The notes: generated by a model from the letters alone, not told the origin. A stretch of 64,000 bases of DNA from Dermanyssus gallinae (GCA_003439945.1 QVRM01005925.1:1045001-1109000); one strand, 5' to 3'; shown: positions 37,301 through 49,870, counted from the stretch's first letter. Made by a program: numbers and translations.

Positions 37301-38659
37301 CTTCTCCCCGACTGCATGCTCGTCAAGGCAGCGTGGAATACGCTTATATGAAACAATTCTGTGTTCAGAAGCACACCTTCTCACACCCAGTCAAATAAGG
37401 TGTACATGTTCCTTTCGGACACGTTTCGAGACTAATCACTAAACGTCACTCTTCTCATTGGTCATCAACTACACTAGGCTTTTTGGCCATAAGTGCAGTG
37501 TAAGCACGGTAATAACGGGTGGTGTTTGTGGCCTTCGATAGATGTAGAATCATCCAATTTTCACCGACTCCAGTATAATCTTCAGTACGATACAACTGCG
37601 TTCCGACTGCGTCCTCCATTGTCCCGGCACCGTTGGTAGTGGATGAGGATTCAAGGAACGTGCGGTCTCCGGAGGTCGTTGATGTAAATGTTTCCGCGGG
37701 CGCTGTTAAGCCCGCCGTATGCCGCTGAGAGTCAGCGACCGTGCTGCTTCCACAAAAAGTGTTCGGAAGACCCCAGATACCTATACATGCATATTATGCT
37801 GCCGTTCTAATAAGGGTGCCCCTGACCGGGGGGCATCTGTTCCCTCCCCATCCCCTGATAAAGGGTGGCATCTGTTTAATATATATATATATATATAAGC
37901 CAAGTGAATGTTCTATCCATCCTAAGTGAAGTAGACAGACTGTACCCACTTGCCAAACCGGAGTTAGGACCTGGTTTTATTAGGTCTGCTCTAATAACAT
38001 AGAATACGCGAATAAGGCGGTGCATATATCGGCTCGTCTCCATAACCCGGTGGTCGCTAAGTGCAATGATATTGTTGCTTACCGTCCGAGAAACAACGGA
38101 GTTTGTAAACGTTTTAGTGATGAAGATAAACTGTCTGCCGCATTAAAAACGCGCGGGCCTCGAATATTCTAATCTACGAAGCTATTCAAACCATGTGACT
38201 TGTGAGGACACAGTACTCTAATCCAATAAACGAGCAGGCAGTTAGGGCTAAACAGATTATGCCCTCATGACACCAGGTTAACGTTGAAGCTCGATAGGGC
38301 TTAGTTATCGACACGTTTACGTCCTTATCGTTCTAAATTTTATTTTATTGACAATTCAGGCTCTTAAGCTTGGCTCAGCAATCGTATTGGCCGATGATAC
38401 AAAGCTACTGTTCTGCTTAAGTTGGGTTAACAATTTACGCAGGAATTTAAACCTTCATTCTGAAAAATAATACACTGCGTGACCATGCATCTCTTTGCTT
38501 GCCACTTAATAAATGGCTTCTAAACAATTTTCTGGATGCTGATACTTTTTTTTTTTACTATAGATAAAATATATTTATTTTTCGTATATTACATTATGTT
38601 TGTAGAACACATATTAGAACACATATGCTGATACTTATTAGGAGCTTTATGAGGTCGTC
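37301..38659. other. No recognised gene apart from a SINE-B scrap
   Basis: Apart from 37,717-37,780 nothing is recognised. A TA tract lies at 37,879-37,897. The 37.3-37.7 kb part may be the rest of the LINE to the left, but no motif supports this. Confidence 0.35.
37717..37780 (-). mobile_element. SINE-B family fragment, copy 2 (partial)
   Basis: It matches the central body of the family (GCTGCTTCCACA, TATGCCGCTGAGAGTCAGCG on the plus strand) but lacks both ends. It is more diverged than the copies at 24.25 kb and 49.6-50.1 kb. Confidence 0.6.
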
Positions 38660-38681
38660 ATATATATATATATATATATAA
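38660..38681. repeat. (TA)n at LINE-I 3' end
   Basis: The TA tract lies immediately beyond the AATAAA of the LINE-I relic, on its 3' side, so it could be the element's own tail. Confidence 0.8.
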
Positions 38682-38745
38682 TCCGTTTTATTAAGAAAGT
38701 AAATGGAGCGACAATTGTCTCCTGGGAACGTGTGCACGGGAAATA

Positions 38746-39371
38746 TTACTCCATCTCGTAAAGAATGGGCCACTTCAACAGCATGCCCCGGACGGATGCC
38801 GCATTCCCGCGTTGGACATCGAGATCGAGGCGCTGCTTCAGATAAACTGCAGATCTCCTATTTCCGGTTGCGAGGTTCAGCTGCTCACCGATCCTGTGGA
38901 GAAGCTTGCGAGTGACGTCGCCTGGGCCGCCCAGGGTCTCGAACGCTAGTGGTTAAAACTCATGTGGGTAGTCTATTGATGCATATTTCACGAGCTTCCT
39001 TGTCTCGACTAGATTACCAGCGTAACCTGCCGGGGCCGCTCCGCCACCGATCATTGAAGGTGCTAATGAGTCGGTAACTGTCAACAACAAGCATCTTGCC
39101 CCGGCTGAAGGGGGGGTACAGTCATCCCGTCCGGGCGTTTGCCATCGTCGGCGAAAAGACCCTGGGGCTCAAGAATACAGGGCAATCCGCTAGATCGGAG
39201 CGCTCGGCTAAAAGTGTCGTTAATACGGGCATGTCTGGCACACCGTCCGGTACTCATGACGCACGATAACCCATGATGGGCTAACTTGTCAGCAGGTTGA
39301 CCACACTTGCATTGATGAGGGGACACAAGGTCACAGCCGAGGCGAAGTCCTACCCCGATTCGGGTCGTTTC

Positions 39372-39372
<1 letters not shown>
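38746..39372 (-). pseudogene. LINE-I relic: C-terminal domain, copy 1, with 3' end
   Basis: Read leftwards from 39,372: 'VGLRLGCDLVSPHQCKCG', 'HHGLSCVMSTGRCARHARIN', 'GLPCILEPQGLFADDGKRPD' and 'GMTVPP'. After a frameshift come 'GKMLVVDSYRLISTF' and then 'FETLGGPGDVTRKLLHRIG' and 'YLKQRLDLDVQRGNAASVRG', ending at a stop at 38,746-38,748. This is the closing domain of a LINE protein I know from ticks and other animals, with a C-x-C...H-x4-C zinc site and a (K)RPDG...D pattern resembling restriction-like nucleases. Stops and a frameshift lie between 39,080 and 38,960. The 3' region carries AATAAA (38,687-38,692, minus) and ends in (TA)n at 38,660-38,681. The truncated 5' side also abuts (TA)n. 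Confidence 0.75.

Positions 39373-39404
<32 letters not shown>
39373..39404. repeat. (TA)n at LINE-I 5' truncation
   Basis: The TA tract joins the coding part of the LINE-I relic directly, on the side where the element is truncated. Confidence 0.9.
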
Positions 39405-39412
<8 letters not shown>

Positions 39413-40030
39413 ATTACTTACATATGTGGTCAAGTCGTGCACATATGTCCAATAAATTAAGGTATTGGATGTGTTAAACTAAGTTACAACTTCAAGTGAT
39501 ATAGCCGTCGCTCGTGTATTTTACTGCGTCCCCTTGACCTATCTTCTCGTTGTTTTTCTTTCCGTTGAATCCATGAACCTCTAAGTAAACATTTATCTTG
39601 GTCATCCGGTTGTCCGCTGAGAAAACCTTCTGGCAGGGGAAACTGCTAAAGCGGATAAGGCAGCTCATACATTGCCGATCGCTAAAGTAAAGGCGTGATC
39701 TTAACTCCCTCCTGGCTATCCCGGAGGATTCACCAAGTTTATGCGTAACAACATCTGTCTAGCCTCTGCTTTCATTACGCCCACAGAGTTCTGACAACAA
39801 TAGCGGCAAACAGGACACATTTGTTTGTTATATATATATATATATATATACATAGAGGGAAAGAGATGGGACGGAGCGCAACTCTTATAAACGTCATCGT
39901 CGAAGGTGGCACTAGAAAAAGTGGTTCTTGTGTAGTTTGTCTCATATTTTACTTGCTGTTATAGCCAGACAGAAAATAACCCTATTGTGATCTTATGCAG
40001 TAGAGAGAGAGCCGAATCCCTGGTTAGAAC
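39405..40030. other. No recognised gene
   Basis: AT-rich sequence with a TA tract at 39,830-39,851. No open frame or repeat match was found. Confidence 0.4.
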
Positions 40031-40119
40031 AGCCGCAACAACTATAACGGCGCATAGGAGACGAAGTCCGGTTATGTCACTGATCCTATCCTTCCAGACA
40101 TATTAAAGGACGAAAACTA
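40031..40119 (+). repeat. Unclassified dispersed repeat C, copy 1
   Basis: Collinear with 42,091-42,178 over about 88 bp (GCAACAACTA-AACGGCGCAT, then GATCCTA-CCTTCCAGACAT, then TAAAGGACGAAAACTA), with a few differences in the middle. The two copies have the same orientation and are 2.06 kb apart. No coding motif identifies the family. Confidence 0.65.
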
Positions 40120-42090
40120 AACAGCAACATGCATTTCTCGTCATTTCATTTATGCGATATTACTTCTGTATGCACATACATACAGGTCTACGTATGTAGG
40201 TGTATATAATTATAAAGTCATTTATTGAAGCAACCGATTACACCTATAACCATTTAAAGCGTTGACTGTACGAGGTTGTGTTGTTGCCGGGAAAACAGTG
40301 ACGTAAGCTCAACTTTAGAGGTGAACATTAATAGGAACGTGCCAGTGCTGATCCCCGTCATTCCTCGAAGAAGAAGGAGGAGAAAAAGACTAAACGTAGA
40401 TAGAGTGGACGTGACGCGCTCAAGGCCTTCTTTCGTAATAGTGACACTAGAAAGCAGTTACACAAGAGAAGTACGACGCTAAAATGAAGACTTACGCAGT
40501 CGCTGCTTTGGAATCCAAACCATTTAGAGTCAGAGATGTGAGATAGCACATTTTGTCAGAAGCCGTCTCTAGATGTACGTGGTAGATGAGTTTGCTAGAA
40601 GAGACAAACGTACACTTGTTACGGAACAACTTATTCTCAGTTATCTCTAGCTAATAATCCTCAACAATCAAGGGAGCAGACAGGCTTTCGCAGTGAACAG
40701 TCAGAAATCACAAGCAGCATTCGTAATCACCACTGCGCATCGGTATACTGGCGCTGACTGAATACGAATAAAATAGGTCCGTAGAGTTCCTCAAGTGGTC
40801 GTGGGTTGAGCCGCATTTCTCTGCCCGTCTGCCCTTCTTATGCCTCTAATTCGAACTTATTCTGTCTCCTTTTTTGCCCCTGCTGTCTCTCTCTCTTCCT
40901 CTGTTTCTTTCTATGTACTCGCTAAGTGTGCTACTATTACTACCCCTGCTACTGCTCTATCTAAAGGCTCTGTCTATTTGTGTACATCTTTTAACCTCAG
41001 ACGAAGCTGTCTGTTTTGGCCAGCCTCCTGGCTGCGAATCTGCGGCGCTGCAAACAAACGACCCCTCCGACCCCACGTTCTAGTAACGATTGGACAGAGA
41101 ACAGTAGAAATGGAGAGAAAGCGAGATTGAGAGGTGAAGGAAGAGAGAGAAATGAAAGAAGATAAACAGAGAGAGAGGTGAGAGCGATGAAGAAAGAGAG
41201 ACGGGGGGGGGGAGCAGAGACGACTGCAATAGGACTGGCAAACGTTAGAGAGGCTGGAACGCTTTCCATATCTAAGTCATTATGTAAATTACCCCCCCCC
41301 GCCCGCTGTTGTTGGTCATTGGAGTGGCCGGTGTGACCACCATGATGACCGGTGCAGTAGCGCCTACGACCGTCGTGCGCCCGTAGTAGCGGCATTGCTA
41401 TGGACGCGATCCGTTCAGCACTGCCTCGTCGTACCTGCCTTAGAGAGGCCAGCGCAGCCAGAGAACGTTCGAGGGATCAGACAGTTCGAGCAACGAGAAA
41501 GAGCTAGCTGGTCCAGCCCGCCCGCCTGTGGGCCTGCTCCGCTAATAGGAGATCATCATATATCGTTCGTACAACGGACTCGTGTACGACCGTATCCACA
41601 GGGTCGGGCGATTAACCTTGAGCGTACCAACTCCGCCGCCGCCGCCGCTGCTGCTGCTGCAGTAGCAGCATGCCCCGCTACTTGTTATATCGGTCGGCTG
41701 GCTTAGGCAATTGTTGTTGTTGTTGCTGTTGTTGTTGTGATTGTTGTTGCTGGCGTTGTTGTTGACGTTGTTGTTGTCATTGTTGTTGATGTCGTTGTGG
41801 CTGTTGTCGTTGTTGTTGCCGGTGGTTGTGGTGGTGGTGTTGCTACAAGCGGCTGATCCCATCTCTTGTGCCCGTGTGAGCGCTCGGAGTTGGGGGGTGT
41901 TGAAGGGCATGACGCGAGAGATGAACGAATACAAGGGCAGGGTCAAACAACAAAGCTAATGTTGAACGCTAGCGTAGGTAGGTGCTCTAAGGCAGAAACG
42001 CGCTTGGTGGCTACAAGGTGGCGCAAGGTGGCTAGGGCGACTCATTTGCACGACCCGGCGAAGTCGATTCTATCTCGACCCAGATTCAAC
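40120..42090. other. No recognised gene; GC-rich triplet island from 40.8 kb
   Basis: 40.12-40.8 kb is featureless. 40.8-42.05 kb is low complexity, with C/T runs, then GA runs, CCCCCC, GCC/GCT (41,630-41,665) and GTT arrays (41,707-41,850). Open frames of 100-130 codons occur on both strands and are not credible proteins. Confidence 0.45.
41707..41850. repeat. (GTT)n-rich array
   Basis: Plus-strand GTT triplets with GCT/GTC/GTG variants. Confidence 0.9.
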
Positions 42091-42178
42091 AGCAGCAACA
42101 ACTAAAACGGCGCATAGGAGACTACGCGAGCTATGTTACTGATCCTACCCTTCCAGACATAGTAAAGGACGAAAACTA
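42091..42178 (+). repeat. Unclassified dispersed repeat C, copy 2
   Basis: Second copy of the match at 40,031-40,119. The left flank here is a CAACAGCAG triplet stretch. Confidence 0.65.
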
Positions 42179-43486
42179 TTCACCTAGTGCGCCAGTGATA
42201 GTTTATAGCTGAGTACGGACCTCACTTACTGGCTAGCAACCCGCTTGTGAGGTGGTTAATTAGGGTTTGTAGGCAAACATAGATACAGAAGTAAGCTGAC
42301 AGTATCCGTGAAAGAGCTAAACAAAGCAGCAAGCAAACCTCCACAGGGAATTGGGCCGTCGCTTGAAAACTGCGTCTGCGATACCGAGATGAGCCTGCTC
42401 GCCAAGCCCGTTCAACTCCGACAGATAACGGGCTTGCAGTCAATGCATATCGAAAAATGCTCCTCTCGTCAGACGATGGTGGACAAAGTGCAATTGTTGT
42501 TGCTGTTATTGTTGTCTCTCTCTCTCTATATATATACCTGCTGCGATATTGGTGTGGCATTGAATTAGCGAGTGCCCGCTAAGTATCGCTGACGCTGAAT
42601 AATCAACCGCAACCGAAATACGGGGCCGCCTGTTCGATATGCTTGCAGGAATCCGCTAGGACAGTGCAATCAGTGAGACAGAGCAAGCTCCTCGCGGCTG
42701 CTCGCAGGCAGGATATTGAAATAGATGAGGTTATTGGTTATAGAACAATTGGGTTCGAAAAGAGCGCGCGCCTGCTTCGGTAAAGTGCAACGCTATGCCT
42801 GCATTCTGCAGAGGAATGATTGACGGTAACGGATCGAAGAAACGACTGGTCGTCGGCGTCTTCTTCGTACAGAATGGGCGATATAAAAACACAGAACGGC
42901 TCGCTGGAAGGCTATTACAAATACGAGCCACATTCTAATGTCCTGTCAGAATAATAAAAATAATAATAATAATAATCTGGCCAGATTCGACGAGACGACA
43001 CTATGGTGTCACAGGTTCCGGCTAGTCTCGATCAATGAATAATATCAAGATAGCTAATGGACATACACTGATCTACCCCAAGTGACTTACAGGAAAGAGC
43101 TGCAACAGTGACTTACAGAAAGAAGCCTCAAGAAGGAGACATGTTTCCGACAGGCGCAGTGTAGCTCTGTCATAGATTGCTTTGGCCTGCATTATAGCGA
43201 TAGAGCGAGTTTCGTCTTCGAGCTAAGGGGCGATTTCCTGTGGGTAATGCTTCTCCAAACTGCTTGTGGCAATATAAGCCGAATCCAGTAGCATCTAATC
43301 CAGTAGCATAGCGACGATAGAAATCAACAGCTAGCCTAAAATCCAACAAGCAGTCGATAGTTTAGCGGCCAAACTAGAATGCAAGAAATATATGACTATA
43401 TATACTAAGTTGCTAACAAAGGGTCACTCGATTTAAACGAATTATACTTCATAACAGTTTTCAACTAATAAAAAATATATATTGAT
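42179..43486. other. No recognised gene
   Basis: Mixed-composition DNA with a CT/TA run at 42,515-42,537 and an AATAAT run at 42,952-42,976. No domain was seen in the open frames. Confidence 0.4.
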
Positions 43487-43905
43487 TGATTGTTCGCCTG
43501 GCATGTATACCTAAATACACATGTCTCCATTTTATATTAGGGGCGCTTAGAGCGGCAGCATATATACTACCTACGCATCCATATAATCCATGTCTACTTC
43601 AATACCTACTGAGTATTTGCTTTCTATTGGGACAACCTCTTCTTTGCTATATCGACCAGGTCCTTTCTAACATTTGGTCCTAGAGCTAGGGCCTCCGACA
43701 GCTCTATATATCTGCTTCCCCCTAAGGCTATACATTATTTAATAATATGCTCGATGGACTCGTTTTCTAGCCCACATGCTCAACATTCTGTAATTTGCCC
43801 CTCCTTATAGTTACCTCTATGTATCCTTGTATCCAACATCCGTGCCCTGGCATCTGCCAATAGCCCACTCGCTCTTGAATTATCGTATATTCATTCTACC
43901 CCGCC
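43487..43905 (-). pseudogene. LINE relic: zinc-finger C-terminus and 3' end
   Basis: Read leftwards, the strand encodes 'ITEC-stop-ACGLENESIEHIIK-stop-CIALG'. If the stops are read through, this gives a C-x2-C...H-x4-C finger with the E-x-x-E-H-I/L spacing seen at the end of jockey-type LINE proteins. Further left the relic ends near 43,487 in ATTGATTGATTG, a possible short tandem tail. The last 70 bp resemble 61,035-61,115. It is heavily decayed; the clade is inferred. A TA tract at 43,914-43,944 borders the 5' side. Confidence 0.55.
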
Positions 43906-43911
43906 TCTTTC

Positions 43912-43948
<37 letters not shown>

Positions 43949-44264
43949 AATGCATACACAAGTACATCTAAAAAAAGCCTACGCAAAGACGGGCCGAAGC
44001 TTTATATTTCCGTTTAGCTTCTGTGAAGAACCCTGTGGAAGGGCGTATCTTTGCTGCGGATGAGATACGACGAGAAAAAGTTCTGTATGTCTCCAGATGG
44101 AAAGGTCGCGGACTTCCAGACAAAAGCAGATAACGCTAACTCGTCTTGCCATAACGAGTAGACGATTCGAGGCAAAACGACGAACGTCTGGAACGTCGCC
44201 GTAATTAGGCGAGTTCATCATAGGCATTTATGATCAACTTTTTCAAAATGAGGTCGGCTGCGAA
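43906..44264. other. (TA)n tract, then no recognised gene
   Basis: TA tract at 43,914-43,944. The remaining sequence to 44,264 has an 82-codon minus-strand frame without a recognised domain. Confidence 0.4.
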
Positions 44265-44372
44265 TTTTATTATTATTATTGGAATGACAAGTACAACGAT
44301 GTGTATGACACACGGATGTTCTATAAGGAGAGTGTGTTTGAATGTAATAAACTGATCTGAACTATTATTAAT
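44265..44372 (+). repeat. LINE-A 3'-end fragment
   Basis: It begins with TTATTATTATTATT. Then ATGACAAGTACAACGAT, ACACGGATGTTC and GTGTGTTTGAA are shared with the minus strand of 58,800-58,871, and GTAATAAACTGA corresponds to the AATAAA region of the relic at 4,456-5,061. Only the untranslated end is left. Confidence 0.6.
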
Positions 44373-44395
44373 TAACATTCAAGTTCCTACTGTTA

Positions 44396-44596
44396 TCAGA
44401 CAGTTTCGTGTCTGCCCATGGCGCCTATATTAGAAGTCGCGTTCCTTCTCCAAATAGCCAATGGCATCATCTGCCTCAGAAAAACCGCTGGGCGTCGGTC
44501 GCTCATAAAATGTTCCGTACGTTTGGTGATATCCCTCAACATCTGCAGATACTTTTTCGGTTTTCCGAGTCTGCGCGTTTTGCGTCCCATGTACAC
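44396..44596 (-). pseudogene. LINE-I relic: extreme C-terminus, copy 2
   Basis: 'LRDITKRTEHFMSDRRPAVF' followed by 'LRQMMPLAIWRRNATSNIG' and a stop near 44,396. This matches the last part of copy 1 (YLKQRLDLDVQRGNAASVRG) in the pattern L-x-Q-x-x-x-x-A/V-x-x-R-N-A-x-S. At nucleotide level, 44,426-44,560 is clearly similar to 45,223-45,358. Sequence further upstream on the minus strand (44.6-45.0 kb) is open for 152 codons in one frame, but I cannot match it to the family. Confidence 0.6.
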
Positions 44597-45196
44597 CAGA
44601 CAGCGCTGTGACGAAGATGTATTTATGCCAGCGTCTATGAGACATGTTAGTTAGGTTTGAGCCATAGTTATATTCCGAGCAGGGCCTTTTCCGTTTGGCC
44701 ATAGAGTAAAGACATAAATTGGTCATACCGAACTCAATATTACGACTACGACTATCGCTATAGCGGCCACTGTATGTCGGCGCCGAATACTGGACCGACA
44801 ACAGCTCGCGGCAAAAAGACGCTCGACAACAAAGGCGTTGTGCCGAGAAAGAGTCGACGTGACCTGTAGAACAAAATGCAGTTCCCATTCATCAAAGCGT
44901 AAACCTTCTCATCCATATCGCAGCATGAACCCCTTTGCTGGTTGACCCAAATGGTCCGATCGTAGTTCCAGATCACGTTTTCTGCCAGGCTGCGACATGT
45001 GTCGCGCCTGGCCTGCTCCGTTTACCTATTTAGTTGACCGCAGGACAAATATGATTTCAATTTTTCTATTTGTTCACTACTAGCAGTTGTTGTAGTTGTA
45101 TACCTATTCTGTTTATTATCACTATTTTTCAATGATTGCGCTTCTGCTAGACATTCATCGTGCGCTAGCTTATTATTACTCTTTCACTGTCATGAG

Positions 45197-45400
45197 TTAA
45201 TTTCGAATCAGTTCGTAGCGTAGTAAAATAGAAGCCGCGTTCCCTCTACAAGTAGCCGATAACATCATCTGCCTTAGCAGCATCGCTTTGCGTCGGTCGG
45301 CCGTAATGTATGTATGTTTTGCGATGTCCCTAAAAAATGCGGTACAGATACTTATAAGGCCCTGTGTCCCCAAAACAATAGGCGCCAATCGGTAGCTCCT
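45197..45400 (-). pseudogene. LINE-I relic: extreme C-terminus, copy 3
   Basis: 'MAPIVLGTQGLISICTAFF', 'RDIAKHTYITADRRKAMLLR' and 'QMMLSATCRGNAASILLRY' end at a stop near 45,197. It follows the family pattern PVA-E-T-x-G, then L-R-Q-x-x-x-x-A-x-x-R-G-N-A-A-S. It lies in the same orientation as copy 2, 0.8 kb away, and head-to-head with copy 4. Confidence 0.6.
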
Positions 45401-45764
45401 TGACAGCTCGGAATATCTCCTTCAATTTTCCCATCTACACTCAACGGAGCTATGCCGAAGGTGTAATAACGCCGCTATGCATGAAAGAGTTACATCCCGA
45501 ACAAGGATTTTGCTGTGTGACGATAGAGGTATGGTAACGTATTGCTTAACTCAGTTTTTTGGGCTCCAGTGTGGACGATATTTCTGCTCTTCTCAGAGCC
45601 CATCTTACTACTTTGCGTGTCTTGTGATTCTGCCGGGACAATTTAGGCAGCTTAACGGGTGTAGGCCGTCCGAGTTGACCACATGCGCGAAACGGCTCAC
45701 AAACGGGGGCGCCTATCCTAATAACCGACACCTTGCGGATATTATTATTAAGCAATCAGCGTAG

Positions 45765-46494
<730 letters not shown>

Positions 46495-49400
46495 CTAAAA
46501 TGACTTTACACGGAGGATTTGCAACAAAGGCAGATGAGTAAATGAAACAGCGCTCGAAGACCCGGAATAGGGAACCCTCGTTATATGTAAAAATACTAGT
46601 ATGTTTAGATCATGCAACGGTCTGTATTTTTATAGGCAACACCCACAATTGGCTAAAAATAGTATAGAGTTAATGCTTATACCTAATATAGAACCTATTT
46701 ATATTACGTAATTGTTATGCAAAAAGGCTCATCTGTCGGCTCGTAGACGTGTCACGCTCAGAACGCTCTTCCACTTAGCGTCTACTGTTCCACTCCAACG
46801 AAGAGTCTAGTCCTTGAGCGCGAACTAAATCGGCAAGGTTTTGATCAATTGAGAACGTGTTGCCATCTGACCATTGTTGGGTCGGTCGTCTAGCTAGCTG
46901 TACGTTAGTTTGAAACTGTTTCTTACTTCATTCTGAACGTAACCTAGAAACGCTCGATAATATCGTTCATTGGCGATAGACATTTTTATCACAAGGATAG
47001 CAATGCTCCGTTGCCTTGCTAAGCAATCTGCTTAGCAAGGCAACGAAGCTCCACAATAAGTGTGCCCACTTCACGTAGACTGATTGCGTTTCCGAAGTGG
47101 CCTCTATCGCGCAATCTTTTTTGCGTGCAACTGCGACCACGGCGCCAGTCTAGACCGCACCTACAATAAAATACGTTGCCATCGTTGACATGTATGTAAT
47201 TGCAATGTGTGCAGGGCGCAGCGCACAACTATTTGCGAATATATGCTTGAGCTATTTACGCTCGGAAAATGTGCCTGGTTTCACTTTATCCCAAACAGCT
47301 TACGCTCATGCGTCGTGATCGGCTTACATTTAGAGTCACGTTTATTAGCCGGAGCGTATCACCAGTAAACAACGGTTTCTCCCTTGGCTGTTCAACGTGC
47401 ACCCAGTGCCGTCACGGCGAGGGCTATAGAGTCGGTGGTGAGTGGTTGGGGTAACAGAGGGGCGATGGTATCCAGCCGGCAACGTTCAGGGTTCCGTATG
47501 TGATCCAATTATCGCTCACTTCAGAATAGAAATCGAATCGCGGTATCGCAGACGCGCTGCAGCTTAAATGCAGCGCCTGTGCCAGCTTTTCTCTGCTTGA
47601 GCGTGCGCACAGAAAAATGCAAAAATTCAAAAAGCCATACTTCCATTTTCGTGGCAGGTCTTGCTGGTGCGTATGTACGTATGCCTATGTCAACAAACAT
47701 ATTTTTTTACAACTGACGATACAGCACCGCACAGTAATACAACAAGCATGTTTCTACCTAAGGTTAGATAGACTCCTTGATGGTTGTGCCAAGCCCACAG
47801 CAAGGCTCATCTATTTACGTTCTTTTCTGAAAGTATAATAAGATTACACTACCAATTTATGGTGAATAAACTTGAAATAATAAGATGTATATGGACGTTT
47901 TTGCTTTGAGTCTTAAGAGACATTGTGTTGTGCTGGCTTACATTCTACCTGAAACAGGCTTTTGGATTGGATACCAGATATGACGCACGAATGCACAGCG
48001 CGGATACGTTCAGTTAGCCCGCCAAAGTTTGGCTGGACTTAGCCTTAGCCACTACACCCTGTAGAAGCAGAACTGAATGTTAGACATTTGACCTCAGTCA
48101 GGCTTGTCTGAGGGGTACATATTCAAATGTAATGAATACCCGGCTGGTGGTATTCATTCATCATGCATAACGAGGTGAATTGTACGATTCTTACTCATAG
48201 GCTTGAATTCAGAACTACCTTTTAAAGTACTAAAGTTGGTTTAATCTTAAAACTCGTAGCAAACATAAACAGAAGTTGTATTCGAAGTATTCCAAAAACG
48301 TATGCCTAAAAGCAGACTGTTCTGATAGGCCAGAACTATGAACGAATACCAGATCGTTGGTTACTAGATGGACCTTTTTGAGTGTGCCGCTAATACACAT
48401 GTGAGACGACTGTAATTAAAGCTTATTGTTTGTATAGAAGGCGGTTCACAAAGCATGCATTCAGAAAGATGAAAACGAATTTTTAGGCACTATTTTGGGT
48501 AAAACGTAACTTCTTATACTTGATCATAGTGAAAATAAAACGCAAAACCATTAGCAAAGGTTATACGCATAAATGCTACTTTAAGCGGTATCTAGATAAC
48601 TAGCTAAATGTACAAAGTTCATTGCCACGCCCCCCTCTGAGGTTACAGCAAGCGTAAGTGATGTCACTCAGCAGACATTCTGTTTGTCGATCTCTGAAGG
48701 TCCACAGTCAGCACGATAGCACACGCGTTTTAACAGGCACTTTAGTACCAACGTGCAATATCTAATTATATTCTTGTCAATCGGCTTACGGTGATGGTGA
48801 ATAGTGGAGAACTCTAAAGTATTTACTTTGTCTAGCGCGAAAACCTTGTTGCTTTGCCCAGATATTTTCTGGAACAACGTAAACACATCTACCCAGCCCT
48901 GGGCTCTAGCGACGCGACGCCACTCCAGTTCTGCGCAGGGATCGCATGAAGTCTGTTGCGCCCTGTGCTATCGTACCAATGTGCTATGATGTAAAGTAAT
49001 TACACACTTGAAGTTAACGCCGTAAGCAAGTTCAAACGCGAAGTTTTATAGCATCGCATTCATATCCAGCAAGCACCAGCTCATAGTATAATATTTCAAT
49101 TATGTACCATGTACACGCAGTGACGCCAATGTACTGAACTCTGTAGATAAAAATCCGATAGTTTCATCCGGACACGGATTGAACTAGCGGTCGAAACGAT
49201 TTGCTTCTTATGTAATCTAACAACCATTAAAAGGTATGCGTTGGTTTAAAGAGGTAGTCGTTGTACTCGTGAAACCCACAATGTATAATAGCTACTAAGT
49301 GTACTATTCTTTGAAACAGTGGACGAATTCAGTCGTTTAAGAAGAAGTGGATTAGTTAGTGTAATGGGTAACTATTTTACTAATAATAATAATCATAATA

Positions 49401-49636
49401 ATAATAATTTTAGTTTGTCTAATGGGTAACTAGTAATGTGATGCTACTGTTGAAGTGATCTACGCAAGGTAGTGGAAGATTGGTCTAACGGCACTCCGTT
49501 GTAGTGTAGCCTGCGCTTGCCTGTGATCGCTGAGCGTATGTTTGTTTATAAATATATATATATATATGAATTTATTATTTGTTTGACATGCATATATAAG
49601 TTAACATGTCAACTTTTTGTGGCGGGGGCGACGCCG
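46495..49636. other. No firmly recognised gene
   Basis: AT-rich to mixed DNA. It contains the hairpin at 47,009-47,045 and an open minus-strand frame at 48,668-48,965 of ordinary composition (see findings). An AATAAT run lies at 49,380-49,410. 47.02-47.23 kb (minus) has a Cys-rich 69-codon frame of unknown meaning. Confidence 0.4.
47009..47045. repeat. Perfect inverted repeat (17-bp arms, 3-nt loop)
   Basis: Arms 47,009-47,025 and 47,029-47,045 are perfectly complementary, with loop 47,026-47,028. Pairing continues outwards for three more bases after one mismatch. The short loop argues against a microRNA precursor. Confidence 0.85.
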
Positions 49637-49746
49637 TTGAGATCTCTAGGGTTTCTCCAACAGACCTCCTGGCAGCACCATGTTCGCTGACTCTCGGCGA
49701 TTTGAGCTATCATCTATTATCAATGAGCATCGCTCAACGAAAATTA
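49637..49746 (+). mobile_element. SINE-B family, copy 3 (head-less)
   Basis: It reads GTTGAGATCTCTAGGG, CTCCAACAGACCTCCTGGCA, TCGCTGACTCTCGGCG, ATCATCTATTATCAATGAGC and then ATCGCTCAACGAAAATTAAT. These are collinear with copy 4 in the opposite orientation. It ends in an A-rich 3' side at about 49,746. No tRNA-like head is attached on its left. Confidence 0.75.
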
Positions 49747-49782
49747 ATAACAATGACTAGCATTCCGCTAGTCTCCTAGACC

Positions 49783-49862
49783 GGTGGCGGCGTAGTCTAG
49801 GGGACTAGTGCGCTAGCCATGGTTGTCATCTACCGGGGGGGGGGGGGTGTAGCCGGTTCCAT
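49783..49862 (+). pseudogene. Isolated tRNA-like head of SINE-B
   Basis: GGCGGCGTAGTCTAGGGGA at 49,786-49,804 is an A-box-like start, and GGTTCCATCC at about 49,855-49,864 is a near B box (G to A change), with a G13 run at 49,834-49,846 between. The start repeats, inverted, at 50,095-50,118 as the head of copy 4. It is probably the head of a third, otherwise lost copy. Confidence 0.5.
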
Positions 49863-49870
49863 CCATGCTG

